DNA of 7,962 bases from an uncultured Propionibacteriaceae bacterium (GCA_937988865.1 CALKHV010000151.1:1-7962), one strand, 5' to 3'. Shown: positions 1-7,429, numbered from the stretch's first letter. Notes: generated from the letters alone by a model not told the origin. Made by a program: numbers and translations.

Positions 1-399
1 GCCGTTGTGAACGACCACCTGGCCCAGCACCCGGTCACCGATGTGCACCCGCCGGCTTTCCAGATCGATCGATGCCTCGTAGTTCCAGCGTCCGAACGTG
101 AACAGCAGCGAGACCCCCGCCACCACGGCGAGCATCACCGACAGGGAGAGGAACTCCGCCCACCCCTGGCTCAGGCCCACCGCCCCGCACAGGACCGCGC
201 CACCCATGGCAATCCACCCCAGCGGTGACACAGCCCGCCCCAAGGGGTCCAGCCACCCGCCCAGCCGACTCACGGCGGATTGTGCGCGTCCACCGAGATC
301 GGACACGAGGTCGCGCGCGCGGGACCGGGCCCGCGAGTTCGCGGGCTCGGCAGGATCACGTCGGCGGGTCAGCAACACGCTGGAGGCAGGGCGGATCAC
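1..399 (-). CDS. DUF58 domain-containing membrane protein, N-terminal 133 residues (runs off the left edge)
   Basis: Only the N-terminal 133 residues are present, with no stop before position 1. The start is a GTG at 397-399 that shares GTGA with the stop of the upstream MoxR gene, so the two are translationally coupled. An AAGGGG at 411-416 lies 11 bases before it, a slightly long but usable ribosome binding site. Residues 1-55 are an Arg-rich cytoplasmic lead. A PLGW motif at 59-62 opens the first membrane segment (about 60-77), and a second runs about 83-103. A beta-rich stretch follows with DLESRRVHIGDRVLGQVVVHN, the usual entry to the DUF58 extracytoplasmic portion (here residues 112-132). 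DUF58 proteins have a VWA-like fold further along and typically accompany MoxR ATPases; the conserved DUF58 core itself is outside the window. The identification rests on this N-terminal pattern plus the neighbour, so the family call is good and the function is unknown. Confidence 0.85.
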   Translation of the reverse strand, partial: MIRPASSVLLTRRRDPAEPANSRARSRARDLVSDLGGRAQSAVSRLGGWLDPLGRAVSPLGWIAMGGAVLCGAVGLSQGWAEFLSLSVMLAVVAGVSLLFTFGRWNYEASIDLESRRVHIGDRVLGQVVVHNG

Positions 400-1367
400 G
401 ACGCGACGCGCCCCTTGGGTGCCTGCACGTTGTCGAGTGCGCGCGCGATGACGGCCGTCGGGGTGCCACCGGCGAACTCCGCCTCGGGCGACATGACGAG
501 TCGGTGGGTCCACACGGGCGCCGCCAACTCCTTGATGTCGTCGGGGAGCACGTAGTTGCGGCTGTGCGCCGCAGCCCAGACGCGGGCCGCACGCACCATC
601 GAGATCGCCCCTCGGGTGGAGACGCCGAGTGTGGTGTCTCCATCGGCTCTGGTCGCCTCGACGAGCCGCTGAACGTAGTCGAGGACCGACTCGTCGACGT
701 GATTCTCCCGAACCATGTCGGCCATGTCGGCGACGGCGTTGGTGGTGATGATCGGACGCAGGTGCCGCGCCCTGTCAGGGTGGGACGAACCGGCGAGCAC
801 CTGCAGGGACGCTGCGCGGTCGGGGTATCCGACCGACGTCTTCATGAGGAAGCGGTCCAGCTGCGCCTCGGGCAGGCGGTAGGTACCCGCCTGCTCGATC
901 GGGTTCTGGGTCGCGATGACCATGAACGGACGTTCGGCTTCATGCCGCTTCCCGTCCACCGTCACATGGGACTCCTCCATCACCTCGAGCAGGGCGGACT
1001 GCGTCTTGGGCGAGGCCCGGTTGATCTCGTCCGCCAGCACGATGTGGGCGAAGATCGGGCCGGGCCGGAAGTCCCAGGTACCTCGCTGCTGGTCGTACAT
1101 CGTGACGCCCGTGATGTCAGACGGCAGCAGGTCGGGGGTGAACTGGATGCGGCTGTCCTTGCCCTGCACCGTCGCGGCTATCGCCCGGGCCAGGGCGGTC
1201 TTGCCTGTGCCCGGAGCGTCCTCGAGGAGCAGGTGACCCTCGGCCACCATGCAGGTCAGGGCCAGCCGGATGACCGGTGCCTTGCCCAGCAGGGCCTGCC
1301 CGACGTTGTCGGTGAGTCGACCGAAGGTCTCGGCGAACCAGGCTGCATTCTCGGCGGAAATTGTCAT
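396..1367 (-). CDS. MoxR-family AAA+ ATPase
   Basis: A complete AAA+ ATPase of 323 residues, normal length for MoxR proteins, expected to be cytoplasmic. Counting from the ATG at 1367: Walker A APGTGKT at 51-57, Walker B LADEINRA at 111-118, sensor 1 ATQNP at 152-156, the arginine-finger segment LPEAQLDRF at 165-173, and a sensor 2 region with STRG at 250-253. All catalytic residues are intact, so the enzyme should be active. There are two ATGs, at 1373 and 1367. AAAGGA at 1373-1378 abuts the first but lies 5 bases before the second, so the second is preferred; using 1373 adds only Met-Lys. The gene begins 6-12 bases after the giant surface-protein gene and ends in a 4-base overlap with the DUF58 gene. 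MoxR proteins are regarded as chaperones that help mature or remodel partner proteins. The substrate here is inferred, not shown; the co-transcribed surface protein is the obvious candidate. Confidence 0.96.
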   Translation of the reverse strand: MTISAENAAWFAETFGRLTDNVGQALLGKAPVIRLALTCMVAEGHLLLEDAPGTGKTALARAIAATVQGKDSRIQFTPDLLPSDITGVTMYDQQRGTWDFRPGPIFAHIVLADEINRASPKTQSALLEVMEESHVTVDGKRHEAERPFMVIATQNPIEQAGTYRLPEAQLDRFLMKTSVGYPDRAASLQVLAGSSHPDRARHLRPIITTNAVADMADMVRENHVDESVLDYVQRLVEATRADGDTTLGVSTRGAISMVRAARVWAAAHSRNYVLPDDIKELAAPVWTHRLVMSPEAEFAGGTPTAVIARALDNVQAPKGRVAS

Positions 1368-1373
1368 TTTCAT

Positions 1374-1378
1374 CCTTT
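1374..1378 (-). promoter_or_regulatory. Ribosome binding site (AAAGG) that decides the MoxR start
   Basis: AAAGG lies between the stop of the giant gene (TAG, 1380-1382) and the MoxR start. It directly touches the ATG at 1373, leaving no spacer, but is 6 bases from the ATG at 1367. The spacing favours 1367. Confidence 0.6.
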
Positions 1379-1379
1379 G

Positions 1380-1943
1380 CTAGTTCCCGATGTGATACCA
1401 GGAATAGCCGACAACCTCGATTGAGAAGTTACCGTCAGGCCTCATGGCACCGTTGATTGAGTTACCGGCGCAGCTGACAGAGACATCGCCGTTGACCGGG
1501 AGGGTGTGGAACCCAGCGGTTCCCAGATAGTTGCCTGGGTCCCCCGTGCTCGCGATGGGCCACTTCCGCGTCTCCCAAGTTGCTGCATTCCAGCATCGGA
1601 TTTCGCGCGAACCGGCCCCGGCGTAGTTCTGGAGTCTGAATGTGACACTCAGGCCGCTCACGCTCACCTTTGTGAGGGATGACGGGGGCATCGGATCACT
1701 GGTCTTCGCGTCGCAGTTCCTGGCCCCCTGGACTCCGGTGTTCTGCGTTGCCTGGATGCACAATGTCCTTGTTGCGGAGTACCCGACGTCCCCGAACGGG
1801 TAGCTCCCAGTTGGCCCCACTGCGCCAGTGGCGTCACCCGACAGGGCGTACGAGGTGGTGCGTCCGTTGCCGTCCCCGCCGCTCCAGGAGCACGAGATCG
1901 ACGTGCCGCCCACACCACAGCTCATCGATGGGCTCACCGGCGG
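1380..1943 (-). other. Cysteine-bearing C-terminal tip of the giant surface protein (residues 1826-2012)
   Basis: Residues 1826-1910 look like a degenerate FN3 unit (ISCSWSGGDGNGR at 1841-1853, then LCIQATQNTG at 1886-1895). Residues 1911-2012 are not recognised; they are beta-rich in appearance and aromatic, with Trp1943, Trp1948, Trp1953, Trp2007 and Tyr2008. Six of the ten cysteines of the protein are here (1834, 1843, 1887, 1902, 1942, 1983). As the part furthest from the membrane anchor, this is a plausible ligand-binding or tip domain, which is inference. The underlying DNA is poorer in GC than the Ig-like array. Confidence 0.6.
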
Positions 1944-4900
1944 ACCGTAGGTGTTGACCGTGGCGCTCGTGGACTCGCCCTGAGCGGACTCCCCGTCGAC
2001 GCGGGCCACGGCATAGACGGCGACGCTCGCGTTCTCGCCGTCGACGAAGGCGCCATTGGTGACCGTCGCCCCGCCGCTGGGGATCTGCTGGGTGACCCCG
2101 TTGGCCGCCCAGTAGTAGGTGAGCTCCGAGGGCAGCGCACCGTTGCCGTTCGCCGCGCCGAAGGTGATCTTCGCCGTGTTGTCGCTGCCGGTCGGCGTCA
2201 CCGCCAGGCCCGTCACAGGGCCGGGCACCTGCCAACCGCGCACAGCGTTGGACGCAGGTGACCACTGGCTCACACCCGCCTTGTTCTCTGCGGTGACCTC
2301 GAACTGCTGGTCGCCCGTCGACACGGCGAGGGTCACGTTGGTCGAGAGTCCGGTGCCTGAGTACAGGATCTTGGTGCTCCCGACCTGACGGAGTTGGTAG
2401 GTGAGGTTGGCGTCGCCGTTGGCGTCCGGTGCCGTCCAGCGCACGGTTGCCGACGGAGGCAGCGCGCTCACGGGGTCCTTGACCACACTCGGGGCTGCCG
2501 GACGGGCAGGGAGGCCCGCCGGCACTACGGCGGCGGAAGCCCCCGACCAGTCGGACGGCTCCTCGGCGCTCGAGTGCGCCTGAACCTCGAACGCGTAGCT
2601 GACTCCGTTCGTCAGACCTGTCCAGGTGTACGACGTGCCGGTGATCCCATCCTTCTCGGTCACGCCATCGGCTGCCGGGCTGATGCGGACGCTGTAGCTC
2701 GTCACGTCTGATCCGTCGGTGTGGCTGGGGGCCCACTTCAGTGCGACCTCACCATCGCCGAAGGTGCCCACCGGGGTCCCCGGCGGGTCCGGCCTGATGT
2801 CGGGCCGCACCTGATTGCTCGGCCCGGAAGGGTCAGACGTGCCCACCTCGTTGGTCGCAGTCACGGTGAAGACGTAGATCTCGTTGTTCTTGAGCGTGCT
2901 GATCGTGCAGGTCGTCGCCTGTCCGCACTTCTTGGAACCGCCACTCCATGCCACGGTAAAAGAGGTGATCGGTGAGCCATTACTGGCGCCTGCCGTCCAA
3001 CTCACGGTCGCCGTCCTGGACAGATGAGTCTCAGCCACCACACCGGTCGGCGCGTCCGGACGGGCCCGGACCGTGAGCTGGATGCTGCCGTTGACGCGGC
3101 GTCCCGGGTCGTGGGTGGCGTCGCCGACGACGTAAGTCACGATGATCTGACCGTGGAAGTCGGCCCCGGGCGTCACCGTGACGCGCAATCCTTCGGTGGA
3201 GACAGTCCCGCTCCCGATCTTGACCTTGGGCTGGCCGATCAGATCGACCGGCTTGCCGTCATCGGCAAAGGGATTGGTGATGTGGTCGGCGAGATCGATC
3301 GTCGTGGGCTGGCCCGCCTTGGCATCGTTCACGACCGCAGTCGTCACCGACAGGAGCGGGCGCGTCGACTCGCTCACGGTCAGGCTGAGGGTGGCCGTGA
3401 CGGGTTCCGTGCTGCCGTCCGTCACCGTGATCTCCGCCGTCCCTGTAGAGCCCAACGCATCGGCAGGGGCCGACACTCGCAGGGACGCACCGTCGATCGA
3501 CGCCTCGAAGTCGCTGTCGACGCGTCCAAGTGTGAACGCGAGCCGCTCGCGATCGCCGGGATCCTCGTCGGTCACCATCTGGCGAAGGTCAACGGTTTTG
3601 GCAGGCTGCCCCGCCTCCACCGTGATGTCGGAGGGCCGGAGAACTGGTGGATGCAGCCCTGACGACTCCACGGTGATGGGCAGGGTCAGCAGAGACTTGA
3701 GTCCGTTGGGATCCTCTGCGTCCGCCCCGTCGGTCACCTCGAACGTGATGGAGGAGAGGCCGGAGTACATCGAGCCGGTCTGGAACTGGAGTGTGGCGTC
3801 ATCCTTGATGAGGCTTGACTCGTTGGCGCCTGGTCCGGCCTTCACTTTGGCAGCGAATGTGAGCTTCGGGGATCGACCGGAACGCACGACCACATAGTCG
3901 GCAATGCCGATCGTGAGCAGTTCACCGGCCTTGACCTTCGGCTGCGGCTGGTCAGGGTCGAGGTACGGAGGCATGGCGGCCGCCGGCGGCACGACGATCG
4001 CTGCACGTCCGACGAGGCCGTCGACGTCCGTGACGGAGTAGAGGATGACCTGGCGCTGATCGTTGACCGGGATCGTCACCGTTGTACCGGAGACCTCGGC
4101 ATCGGCGTCATCGACCGACAGTGTGAGGTCGGCGGCAGCACCATCCGGATCGAAGTCGTTGTCCATCACGTCCACCGCGACCGACGGTGCGTCCTTCAGA
4201 TCAGCGAGCGCGACGACGTCGTCGAGGGCGACCGGGGCCTTCAACTCAGCGTCCGCGCTCACACGAACGGTGACGACGCCCCGTGCGCTTCCGCCTCGGC
4301 CATCGCTGACGTCGTAGTAGTAGCGCAGGGTCGCCTCTCGATCGGGTGCCGTGACCTCGATCAGACTTCCGAGCAGGCCGACATCAGTGGAGGTCCGATC
4401 ATCGGTGGGCTTGACTGATCCATCGACGAAAGTGAGGGCGTCCCCATCGGGGTCGACGTCGTTGGAAACCGGATTGATGTTCAGCGTGCGGCCGGGCCTG
4501 GTCGTGACCTCATCGGGCACCGCCACAGGTGACTGGTTCGTCACGCTCACCGGCGCGATGCCGACCCGGATCGTCGCCGTGCCCCTCGCGCCGAAGCGAT
4601 CCTTGACCTCGTAGGTGAACGAGTCGGTACCGACGGTCGACGCGGGGGCGTCGTAGACGATCCCCGTGGCGGTGGCAACTGCCGTGCCCTTCGTGGCCCC
4701 TGAGGCGAGGCCCACGAGGGTGACGGAGTCGCCGTCCGGGTCGACGCCGTCCGTTGGGACGGAAATCGTGACCTGACCGCCGGCAAGCACACGTCCGACG
4801 AGCGGCTGTGGCTGTGGCGGTTGATTGCGCGCCTCCAGCGCGGTGACCGCGATCACGATCTCAGCCGAGTCGTAGTTGCCGGACGCATCTCGGACTGTGT

Positions 4901-7418
4901 ACTGAAGTCTCGTCGTGCCGGCCTGGTTGGCCCTGAACCGGACCGTGTTCCGCGAGGCGAAGGCGTCGCCTGCTGACTCGTCGCCCTCAATCGTGACGAC
5001 GGGGTCGACAGTCAGACTCAGCCCCGAGGGAGAGGAATCGTTGTCGAGAACCGGAATGGTCACGATGTCCCCCACCCGGACGAGGGCGCGGTCGTCGAGT
5101 GCCAGCGGTGGCGTGGACGTCGAGGTCGCCGGGAGCGGCATCACCGCGACGCGACCCTTCGCCACCCCTGAGGCGTTCGCCACGACGTAGGTGATGTTCA
5201 CGGGGGCCGTGAGGCCGGTGGGTGCGCTCACCCGTAGCCCTCCGTGGTCGACGATCTCGACGGCGAGCGCCCGCGCCGAGTTCGGGACGTCGACGGACTG
5301 CAGGACGAGCACCCCGCCGGACGGGTCGGTGTCATTTGCGAGCGGTTCAACCACGACGCTGCCACCGCTGGGGAGGATGGCCATGTCATCGGCTGCCAGC
5401 GGTACCCCTGCCACGGGACCCACCACGTCCACGCGCACCCAACCCTCGGCGGGCGACGGCCCGTCCGTGACCTGGTAGAGGAGATAGACGGTGCCGACCG
5501 TGGAGGACGAGAACACGAACGTCCCGTTCGCGTAGTCCGGGGTGATCTTCTGACCGGCACCGGCCTTCTGAACCTGCGACAGGCGCAACACGTCGCCATT
5601 CGCGTCGGTGTCGTTCGCCAGCGGGTCGACGACGACGTCATGACCCTTCAACACGGTCACATGGTCGCTGTTGGCCACCGGTGGAACATTGCCGGCCTGT
5701 CGAACGGTCACCCGGAGTGTGCCCTCGGTCGACGTGGTCCCATCGCTCACGAAGACCTTGACGTCCTTGACTCCCGGGCCACCTGTCCCCTGGTCACGCA
5801 CGGTGATCCGGCCGTCCGCCCGGAAGCGGACCTCGAGTTCGCCGGGGGCCTTGACGCCTTCAAGGAAGACCGAGTCACCCTCAGGGTCGAGCCAGTCGGC
5901 CAGAACGGAGTAGGACACCTCGGCTCGTTGCCCGACCGTCATGGCAGATTTCCGGATTGGCTCGGGGGCCTCGTTGGTCGAGTCAGGGGCGATCGTCACG
6001 TCCACCCTGGCCTCGTCCGTGCCGCCGCGCCCGTCGTCGGCCGCGTAGGTGAACGACACCGAGCCTCTCGCGTCCTTCGGGACGGCAAGCGTCAGCGCCT
6101 CTCCTCCCCTGACCTGCGAGACGGTCATGCCGGCAGGTGACTTGCCCACGGAGGCGGTCAGAAGATCACCATCGGCATCCGAGTCGTTGGCGAGGACCGG
6201 CAGGGTGACACTCCGTCCGGCTCGTGCGCCGAACTGATCGTCCTGGGCCACCGGTTTGGTCTGCTGTTCCTTACGAAGGTCGGCCGACATCTCGGACGCT
6301 TCCTCGGGCGCCTCGTCGTCCTCTTTCTCCTGCTGGTCGAGTTGGGAGTCGATGGGCTTCCAGTTGTCAACCTGCCTCATGTTGTCGTTGACGAGAAGCA
6401 CCGTGCCGTCCACGACATCGTTGAGAACGACGACGTCCCGGTTCACACGGAAAGTCAGTTGCGTTGATGACTTGATTCGATCCACCGATTGACGCCGGTC
6501 GTCTGCGTCCGATGCACAGTCGCGAACATAGGCCCCACTCCCGCCCCAGGCCAGGTAGGCGCAACCACCCACGACAACGGGGGCAGCGGGAGTTCCCGCG
6601 CCTGCCTCGGTGCTGGTCGACGTCAGGTCGCCCCCCGCCAGCGGCGCCCATCCATACGCCTCGTCCTGGGCCACCAATACGGCATCCGCAGCTGCTGAGG
6701 GCTGCTGAAGACGGGTCTTCGCAGGCGCAGCCGTCAATTGAGTCGATCCGGACGACGTACGAATTGTGTTCGATGCCCGATCCAGAACGACCACCTCTCG
6801 ACCCACCACGGTCAGTTCGGCCGTGGCGAGATCAGAGATGCCGATGATCTCGTCCGCATCTTCGGCGACCCCGTCAAACCACGAATGGACCTTGCCATTG
6901 GGGAGGACAACGGTCGCCACACCATCGACGCCGACGATCAGGCGTCCACCGACGAGCTGGTCGGACGCAGGTTGCATGCTGGGAGAGAACGAACCGATAT
7001 CGGCCGCACGAAGAAGCCACAGCTTGCCGGCGGCAGGATCGAGAACAGCCGCAGTCTCTCCTCCCTGCCCGAACTCGGCCCCATCAGGCACATGACCCGG
7101 CTCACCGATGCTCAACATCGCTGTGTCGATCACGGCGCCGCGACTGTTGCCCAAGTCATGCACGAGCACGGTGTTCGCATGTTGCGTGACATCGAAACGT
7201 CCGGACGCGGCCCTGACGCCCCCATCGAGAGTCCTCGACGGATAGTTCAGGTGGGCTATCAGGCGCAGGGCCGTATTCGTGACCCAGACACCTCCATCGT
7301 TGAGCTCCACGCGCGCCGAAGGAACGCCTCGATGTAGATAGCCGAGCGTGACCATGACAAGGGCGATGACCGAAAGAAACGCGAGGCCACGGCGCTGCCT
7401 AGTCACGAGCCTCATCAT
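1380..7418 (-). CDS. Giant membrane-anchored surface protein with Ig/cadherin-like and fibronectin type III modules (2012 aa)
   Basis: A 2012-residue extracytoplasmic protein. Order of parts: basic N-terminus and one hydrophobic segment (11-28), with the charge pattern of a signal anchor with the tail outside; a propeller-like region (about 31-350); a strongly acidic linker (357-384); eleven Ig/cadherin-like modules (388-1451); four fibronectin type III modules (1454-1824); a Cys-bearing degenerate FN3-like module (1826-1910); and an unrecognised C-terminal domain (1911-2012). There is no LPXTG-type sorting signal or C-terminal membrane segment, so anchoring is by the N-terminus. The start is the ATG at 7418 (another follows directly), with GGGGGA at 7424-7429 five bases upstream. 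It is first in an operon with MoxR and DUF58. Modular stalks of this kind usually serve adhesion, ligand binding or cell-wall contact; which applies here is unknown. No catalytic motif was seen. The module boundaries are read by eye. Confidence 0.93.
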   Translation of the reverse strand: MMRLVTRQRRGLAFLSVIALVMVTLGYLHRGVPSARVELNDGGVWVTNTALRLIAHLNYPSRTLDGGVRAASGRFDVTQHANTVLVHDLGNSRGAVIDTAMLSIGEPGHVPDGAEFGQGGETAAVLDPAAGKLWLLRAADIGSFSPSMQPASDQLVGGRLIVGVDGVATVVLPNGKVHSWFDGVAEDADEIIGISDLATAELTVVGREVVVLDRASNTIRTSSGSTQLTAAPAKTRLQQPSAAADAVLVAQDEAYGWAPLAGGDLTSTSTEAGAGTPAAPVVVGGCAYLAWGGSGAYVRDCASDADDRRQSVDRIKSSTQLTFRVNRDVVVLNDVVDGTVLLVNDNMRQVDNWKPIDSQLDQQEKEDDEAPEEASEMSADLRKEQQTKPVAQDDQFGARAGRSVTLPVLANDSDADGDLLTASVGKSPAGMTVSQVRGGEALTLAVPKDARGSVSFTYAADDGRGGTDEARVDVTIAPDSTNEAPEPIRKSAMTVGQRAEVSYSVLADWLDPEGDSVFLEGVKAPGELEVRFRADGRITVRDQGTGGPGVKDVKVFVSDGTTSTEGTLRVTVRQAGNVPPVANSDHVTVLKGHDVVVDPLANDTDANGDVLRLSQVQKAGAGQKITPDYANGTFVFSSSTVGTVYLLYQVTDGPSPAEGWVRVDVVGPVAGVPLAADDMAILPSGGSVVVEPLANDTDPSGGVLVLQSVDVPNSARALAVEIVDHGGLRVSAPTGLTAPVNITYVVANASGVAKGRVAVMPLPATSTSTPPLALDDRALVRVGDIVTIPVLDNDSSPSGLSLTVDPVVTIEGDESAGDAFASRNTVRFRANQAGTTRLQYTVRDASGNYDSAEIVIAVTALEARNQPPQPQPLVGRVLAGGQVTISVPTDGVDPDGDSVTLVGLASGATKGTAVATATGIVYDAPASTVGTDSFTYEVKDRFGARGTATIRVGIAPVSVTNQSPVAVPDEVTTRPGRTLNINPVSNDVDPDGDALTFVDGSVKPTDDRTSTDVGLLGSLIEVTAPDREATLRYYYDVSDGRGGSARGVVTVRVSADAELKAPVALDDVVALADLKDAPSVAVDVMDNDFDPDGAAADLTLSVDDADAEVSGTTVTIPVNDQRQVILYSVTDVDGLVGRAAIVVPPAAAMPPYLDPDQPQPKVKAGELLTIGIADYVVVRSGRSPKLTFAAKVKAGPGANESSLIKDDATLQFQTGSMYSGLSSITFEVTDGADAEDPNGLKSLLTLPITVESSGLHPPVLRPSDITVEAGQPAKTVDLRQMVTDEDPGDRERLAFTLGRVDSDFEASIDGASLRVSAPADALGSTGTAEITVTDGSTEPVTATLSLTVSESTRPLLSVTTAVVNDAKAGQPTTIDLADHITNPFADDGKPVDLIGQPKVKIGSGTVSTEGLRVTVTPGADFHGQIIVTYVVGDATHDPGRRVNGSIQLTVRARPDAPTGVVAETHLSRTATVSWTAGASNGSPITSFTVAWSGGSKKCGQATTCTISTLKNNEIYVFTVTATNEVGTSDPSGPSNQVRPDIRPDPPGTPVGTFGDGEVALKWAPSHTDGSDVTSYSVRISPAADGVTEKDGITGTSYTWTGLTNGVSYAFEVQAHSSAEEPSDWSGASAAVVPAGLPARPAAPSVVKDPVSALPPSATVRWTAPDANGDANLTYQLRQVGSTKILYSGTGLSTNVTLAVSTGDQQFEVTAENKAGVSQWSPASNAVRGWQVPGPVTGLAVTPTGSDNTAKITFGAANGNGALPSELTYYWAANGVTQQIPSGGATVTNGAFVDGENASVAVYAVARVDGESAQGESTSATVNTYGPPVSPSMSCGVGGTSISCSWSGGDGNGRTTSYALSGDATGAVGPTGSYPFGDVGYSATRTLCIQATQNTGVQGARNCDAKTSDPMPPSSLTKVSVSGLSVTFRLQNYAGAGSREIRCWNAATWETRKWPIASTGDPGNYLGTAGFHTLPVNGDVSVSCAGNSINGAMRPDGNFSIEVVGYSWYHIGN
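1947..3059 (-). repeat. Four fibronectin type III modules (residues 1454-1824)
   Basis: Modules lie at about 1454-1540, 1544-1634, 1638-1727 and 1731-1824. The first three show the family pattern: a Pro-rich opening (PDAPTGV, DPPGTPV, RPAAPSV), a central Trp strand (VSWTA at 1472-1476, LKWAP at 1560-1564, VRWTAP at 1659-1664) and a Y/F-x-V-x-A strand (FTVTATN at 1517-1523, FEVQA at 1610-1614, FEVTAEN at 1706-1712). The fourth opens with VPGPVTGLAV but lacks the Trp at the usual place. Module 1 has a cysteine pair (1498, 1504). FN3 modules usually serve as rigid spacers or binding units on surface proteins. Confidence 0.88.
3066..6257 (-). repeat. Array of eleven Ig/cadherin-like modules (residues 388-1451)
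   Basis: Modules begin near residues 388, 483, 578, 672, 769, 865, 961, 1059, 1149, 1256 and 1353. Most open with a PxAxDD-like strand, continue to an acidic turn of the form NDxDxDGDxL and end in a ThrTyr/PheThrTyr-V-x-DG strand. The turn starts at 411, 508, 602, 695, 793, 889, 986 and 1087, giving a period of 93-101 residues. The fullest copies are NDSDADGD (411-418), NDTDANGD (602-609) and NDVDPDGD (986-993), which resemble calcium-binding loops of cadherin-like bacterial domains. Modules 9-11 keep the length but lose most of the loop. The whole array contains no cysteine. The copies are divergent in DNA, so this is an old protein-level repeat, not a recent DNA duplication. Confidence 0.88.
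6267..6350 (-). other. Acidic linker between membrane-proximal domain and Ig-like stalk
   Basis: Residues 357-384 contain 12 Asp/Glu and only 3 Lys/Arg and no obvious beta-strand pattern. The segment includes EKEDDEAPEEASE (364-376). It separates the propeller-like region from the first Ig-like module and may be a flexible or helical spacer. The role is inferred from composition only. Confidence 0.7.
6369..7328 (-). other. Propeller-like N-terminal ectodomain (residues about 31-350)
   Basis: This part shows recurring short beta-strand patterns, a hydrophobic strand then a turn with D/N and G, for example around 84-104, 122-144, 163-180, 201-224, 242-265, 279-301 and 322-353. VLD or VLN recurs at 125, 211 and 331. 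Seven such units would fit a seven-bladed beta-propeller, but the units are too divergent to be sure by eye. It carries a cysteine pair (286, 301) near one end. Local GC is lower than in the Ig-like array (hand count 53% over 6361-6480). The domain sits next to the membrane, before the acidic linker. Confidence is for the beta-repeat nature; the propeller fold is inference. Confidence 0.45.
7335..7388 (-). other. N-terminal membrane anchor of the giant surface protein
   Basis: Residues 11-28 form an uninterrupted hydrophobic stretch (GLAFLSVIALVMVTLGYL) after a basic lead containing Arg3, Arg7, Arg9 and Arg10. No AXA signal-peptidase site is evident; the segment is followed by HRGVPSARVEL. 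This looks like a signal anchor that keeps the protein in the membrane with the remaining about 1980 residues outside. Cleavage near PSA (33-35) cannot be excluded. Confidence 0.75.
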
Positions 7419-7423
7419 GTGCG

Positions 7424-7429
7424 TCCCCC
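7424..7429 (-). promoter_or_regulatory. Ribosome binding site of the giant surface-protein gene
   Basis: GGGGGA on the minus strand lies 5 bases before the ATG at 7418 and 8 before the ATG at 7415. This supports the first ATG but does not exclude the second. Confidence 0.6.

Noticed and set aside
1380..1420. C-terminal cell-wall sorting signal on the giant protein
   Set aside because: The end (VVGYSWYHIGN) has no LPXTG-type motif, hydrophobic segment or basic tail.
225..1424. Long open frame on the plus strand opposite MoxR and DUF58
   Set aside because: It lies wholly antisense to well-supported genes, has no family motif, and is the usual codon-position shadow seen in GC-rich DNA.
1834..2736. 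Minus-strand open frame of 300 codons overlapping the FN3 modules in another frame
   Set aside because: Very Arg-rich translation typical of a shifted frame; the main frame encodes coherent FN3 modules over the same bases.
3024..3662. Plus-strand open frame of 212 codons
   Set aside because: Antisense shadow of the Ig-like and FN3 coding region with no supporting motif or ribosome binding site.
5244..6140. Open frame of about 300 codons on the plus strand opposite the Ig-like array
   Set aside because: Antisense shadow, Arg/His/Gly-rich with no recognisable domain; the opposite strand has clear repeated modules.
3066..6257. Recent DNA-level tandem duplication in the Ig-like array
   Set aside because: Modules share protein pattern but not nucleotide identity; I saw no long direct DNA repeats.
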